Shown piece after piece: positions 6,385 through 7,443 of a stretch of 7,443 nt of DNA; position 1 is the first letter of the stretch; each line of letters opens with the position of its first letter. This DNA is from Bacillota bacterium. Lineage in GTDB: Bacteria; Bacillota; Clostridia; Lachnospirales; Lachnospiraceae. The position numbers were made by a program, and so were the translations under genes. Under the pieces are notes generated by a model. The model ran no database searches and was not told the DNA's origin. It saw only the letters and a list, made by a program, of their open reading frames with translations. The DNA lies in the NCBI GenBank assembly GCA_023410575.1, contig JAEYPP010000061.1:1-7443 (forward strand), given 5' to 3'.

Positions 6385-7293
6385 ATGGATCTAAAGAAAA
6401 ATAAGGCAGCCATAATTTCTATCATTGGCTGTATCGTTATTGCAATCATCTATGCAGCTGTACTACTTAAATTAGTCGTATTTAAGAATGGATTTACGGC
6501 AAATGTGAGAGGGATTAATGTGATTCCTTTTCAATTTATGATTGATTTATTGAGTAAAAATATGAGCTTTACGGTTTTTTTAAAGAATGTAGTAGGTAAT
6601 ATAGCAGTGTTTGTTCCATTAGGTATCATATTATCCGTTTTGTTCTCAAAACTAGCGATAAAGAAGTTGATACTGAGAGGTTTTTTTGTTAGCTTAGCGA
6701 TTGAACTTATTCAGTTCGTATTTCATCTTGGAATTTGTGATATTGATGACTTAATTACGAATACAATTGGAGTGATTATAGGCATCACACTCTATTGGAA
6801 GTTGACGAGAAGTTGGGATTTGCACTGGGAAAATAGTTTTGCATCCTTTCTGATGTTATGTTTTATTGGAATCAGTAGTGCAATATTACTGTTTTTCTTT
6901 GGATACGGAAATCATATCATTCAAACCCCAATTGTTAGTGTAAATGAAGAAATCTTAAATGGATTAGATAAGAACCAAGCAATTGAGGTTATATGTAAGA
7001 ATATTGAAGATTCAAAGCTTGTGGGATATCAAAGTATCTATGATGAGGAAGGTAAGCTTAAAGGTGATATTTGGGTATCATACGCAGTTCATGATGATAC
7101 TTCTTATTATCTTGATACAATCAAAAGTAGCTACTCTATTAATGGTAATGTAAATAAAGTTACAGTAACGTATAGCAAGATTACAAAAGAAGAGTATCTT
7201 GAACTGATTCAGAAACAAGATGTCTGGACAGAAGTCTGGACCAATGATTCCAATGAGTGCTATGCGGTAATGGCTACAGTGCATGAGGGCTGA
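6385..7293 (+). CDS. VanZ-family membrane protein with C-terminal non-membrane domain
   Basis: The 302-residue protein has hydrophobic segments at about 8-32, 65-87, 95-113, 126-139 and 153-173. The VanZ pattern is clear: NVIPFQF (45-51), VVGNIAVFVPLG (69-80), the helix with SLAIELIQ (103-110), and DIDDLITNTIG (119-129). VanZ proteins are named after the teicoplanin-resistance protein of the vanA cluster, but most relatives, like this one, are not beside van genes and their biochemical role is unsettled. Residues 175-302 form an extra soluble domain of mixed helix and strand (NQAIEVICKNIEDSKL, KGDIWVSYAVHDD, VNKVTVTYSKITKEEYLEL) that I do not recognise. With five membrane segments and a cytoplasmic N-terminus it would lie outside the membrane. 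Resistance should not be assumed. Confidence 0.85.
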   Translation: MDLKKNKAAIISIIGCIVIAIIYAAVLLKLVVFKNGFTANVRGINVIPFQFMIDLLSKNMSFTVFLKNVVGNIAVFVPLGIILSVLFSKLAIKKLILRGFFVSLAIELIQFVFHLGICDIDDLITNTIGVIIGITLYWKLTRSWDLHWENSFASFLMLCFIGISSAILLFFFGYGNHIIQTPIVSVNEEILNGLDKNQAIEVICKNIEDSKLVGYQSIYDEEGKLKGDIWVSYAVHDDTSYYLDTIKSSYSINGNVNKVTVTYSKITKEEYLELIQKQDVWTEVWTNDSNECYAVMATVHEG

Positions 7294-7303
7294 TAATTTG
7301 GTG

Positions 7304-7332
7304 TTGCGTTTCTTTCGTAATTCGTTTATTAT
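7304..7332 (+). promoter_or_regulatory. Candidate vegetative promoter of the gene at the right edge
   Basis: TTGCGT (7304-7309) and TATTAT (7327-7332) are separated by exactly 17 bases. The -10 matches five of six consensus positions and the -35 keeps TTG. Initiation near 7339 would leave a leader of about 35 bases to the ATG at 7374. Confidence 0.45.
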
Positions 7333-7373
7333 GTTTAGGATAACATAACAAAAGGAAAGGCTTGGTGTGATAC

Positions 7374-7443
7374 ATGGCTGACGTAAAGAAAGCACTCGCT
7401 TGTATTAAGATGAAAAGGGAGATATGCCCACAAATCTTTGATA
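7374..7443 (+). CDS. 5' end of an unrecognised gene, cut by the window edge
   Basis: An ATG opens a frame reading MADVKKALACIKMKREICPQ and continuing in frame to the last base, with no stop in 23 codons. A TGA lies one codon before the ATG, so no earlier start is possible. AGGAAAGG (7353-7360) is rather far upstream and GGTGTGAT (7364-7371) is closer but imperfect, so the ribosome binding site is unclear. An in-frame ATG at 7410 is an alternative start. The product cannot be recognised from this fragment; a candidate promoter at 7304-7332 supports a real gene. Confidence 0.45.
   Translation, partial: MADVKKALACIKMKREICPQIFD

Noticed and set aside
6385..7293. Teicoplanin-resistance function for the VanZ-family gene
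   Set aside because: No vanA, vanH, vanX, vanS or vanR homologue is in the window, and most VanZ relatives are not linked to resistance clusters.
7078..7395. Open - strand frame of 105 codons
   Set aside because: It is antisense to the VanZ C-terminal domain, with no ribosome binding site or recognisable product.

Overview
The window is AT-rich DNA with purine-rich Shine-Dalgarno sites ahead of most genes, one TTG start, and a sporulation-type sigma factor. This points to an endospore-forming member of the Clostridia. The M23 peptidase and the GAGIG-type secreted protein look most like Lachnospiraceae (Lachnoclostridium-like) proteins as I remember them; that family placement is inference, not a database result.

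Layout. A secreted 649-residue beta-strand-rich protein (147-2096, +) opens the window. It faces a convergent SigK-family sigma factor gene (2281-2907, -). The 185-base gap between them holds a 108-base imperfect palindrome (2130-2237) whose position and T-rich flanks suit a two-way terminator. A 222-base divergent region (2908-3129) then separates the sigma factor from four genes, all on the + strand: a membrane-anchored M23/LytM metallopeptidase with a Pro/Thr repeat linker (3130-4491), a membrane-anchored alpha/beta hydrolase (4538-5497), a HAD-IA phosphatase of the phosphoglycolate phosphatase type (5541-6188) and a VanZ-family membrane protein with an extra C-terminal domain (6385-7293). 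The 5' end of another reading frame begins at 7374 behind a plausible promoter and runs off the window.

How the genes may work together. Three of the six complete genes probably act at or outside the cell envelope: the secreted beta-strand protein, the M23 peptidase and the anchored hydrolase. VanZ relatives are envelope proteins too. The sigma factor is the only clear regulator. Its divergent neighbour is a cell-wall hydrolase, so a sporulation or mother-cell link is possible, but no strong shared promoter signature proves it. The hydrolase and HAD genes are 43 bases apart and probably co-transcribed. The M23-hydrolase gap holds an extended -10 element, so the hydrolase may also have its own promoter.

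I see no transposase, integrase, CRISPR array, tRNA, rRNA, toxin-antitoxin pair or defence system. The region reads as ordinary chromosome. The most distinctive points are the sigma factor's lack of an in-frame pro-sequence, the long intergenic palindrome, the repeat-built linker in the peptidase and the duplicated, diverged module in the secreted protein.
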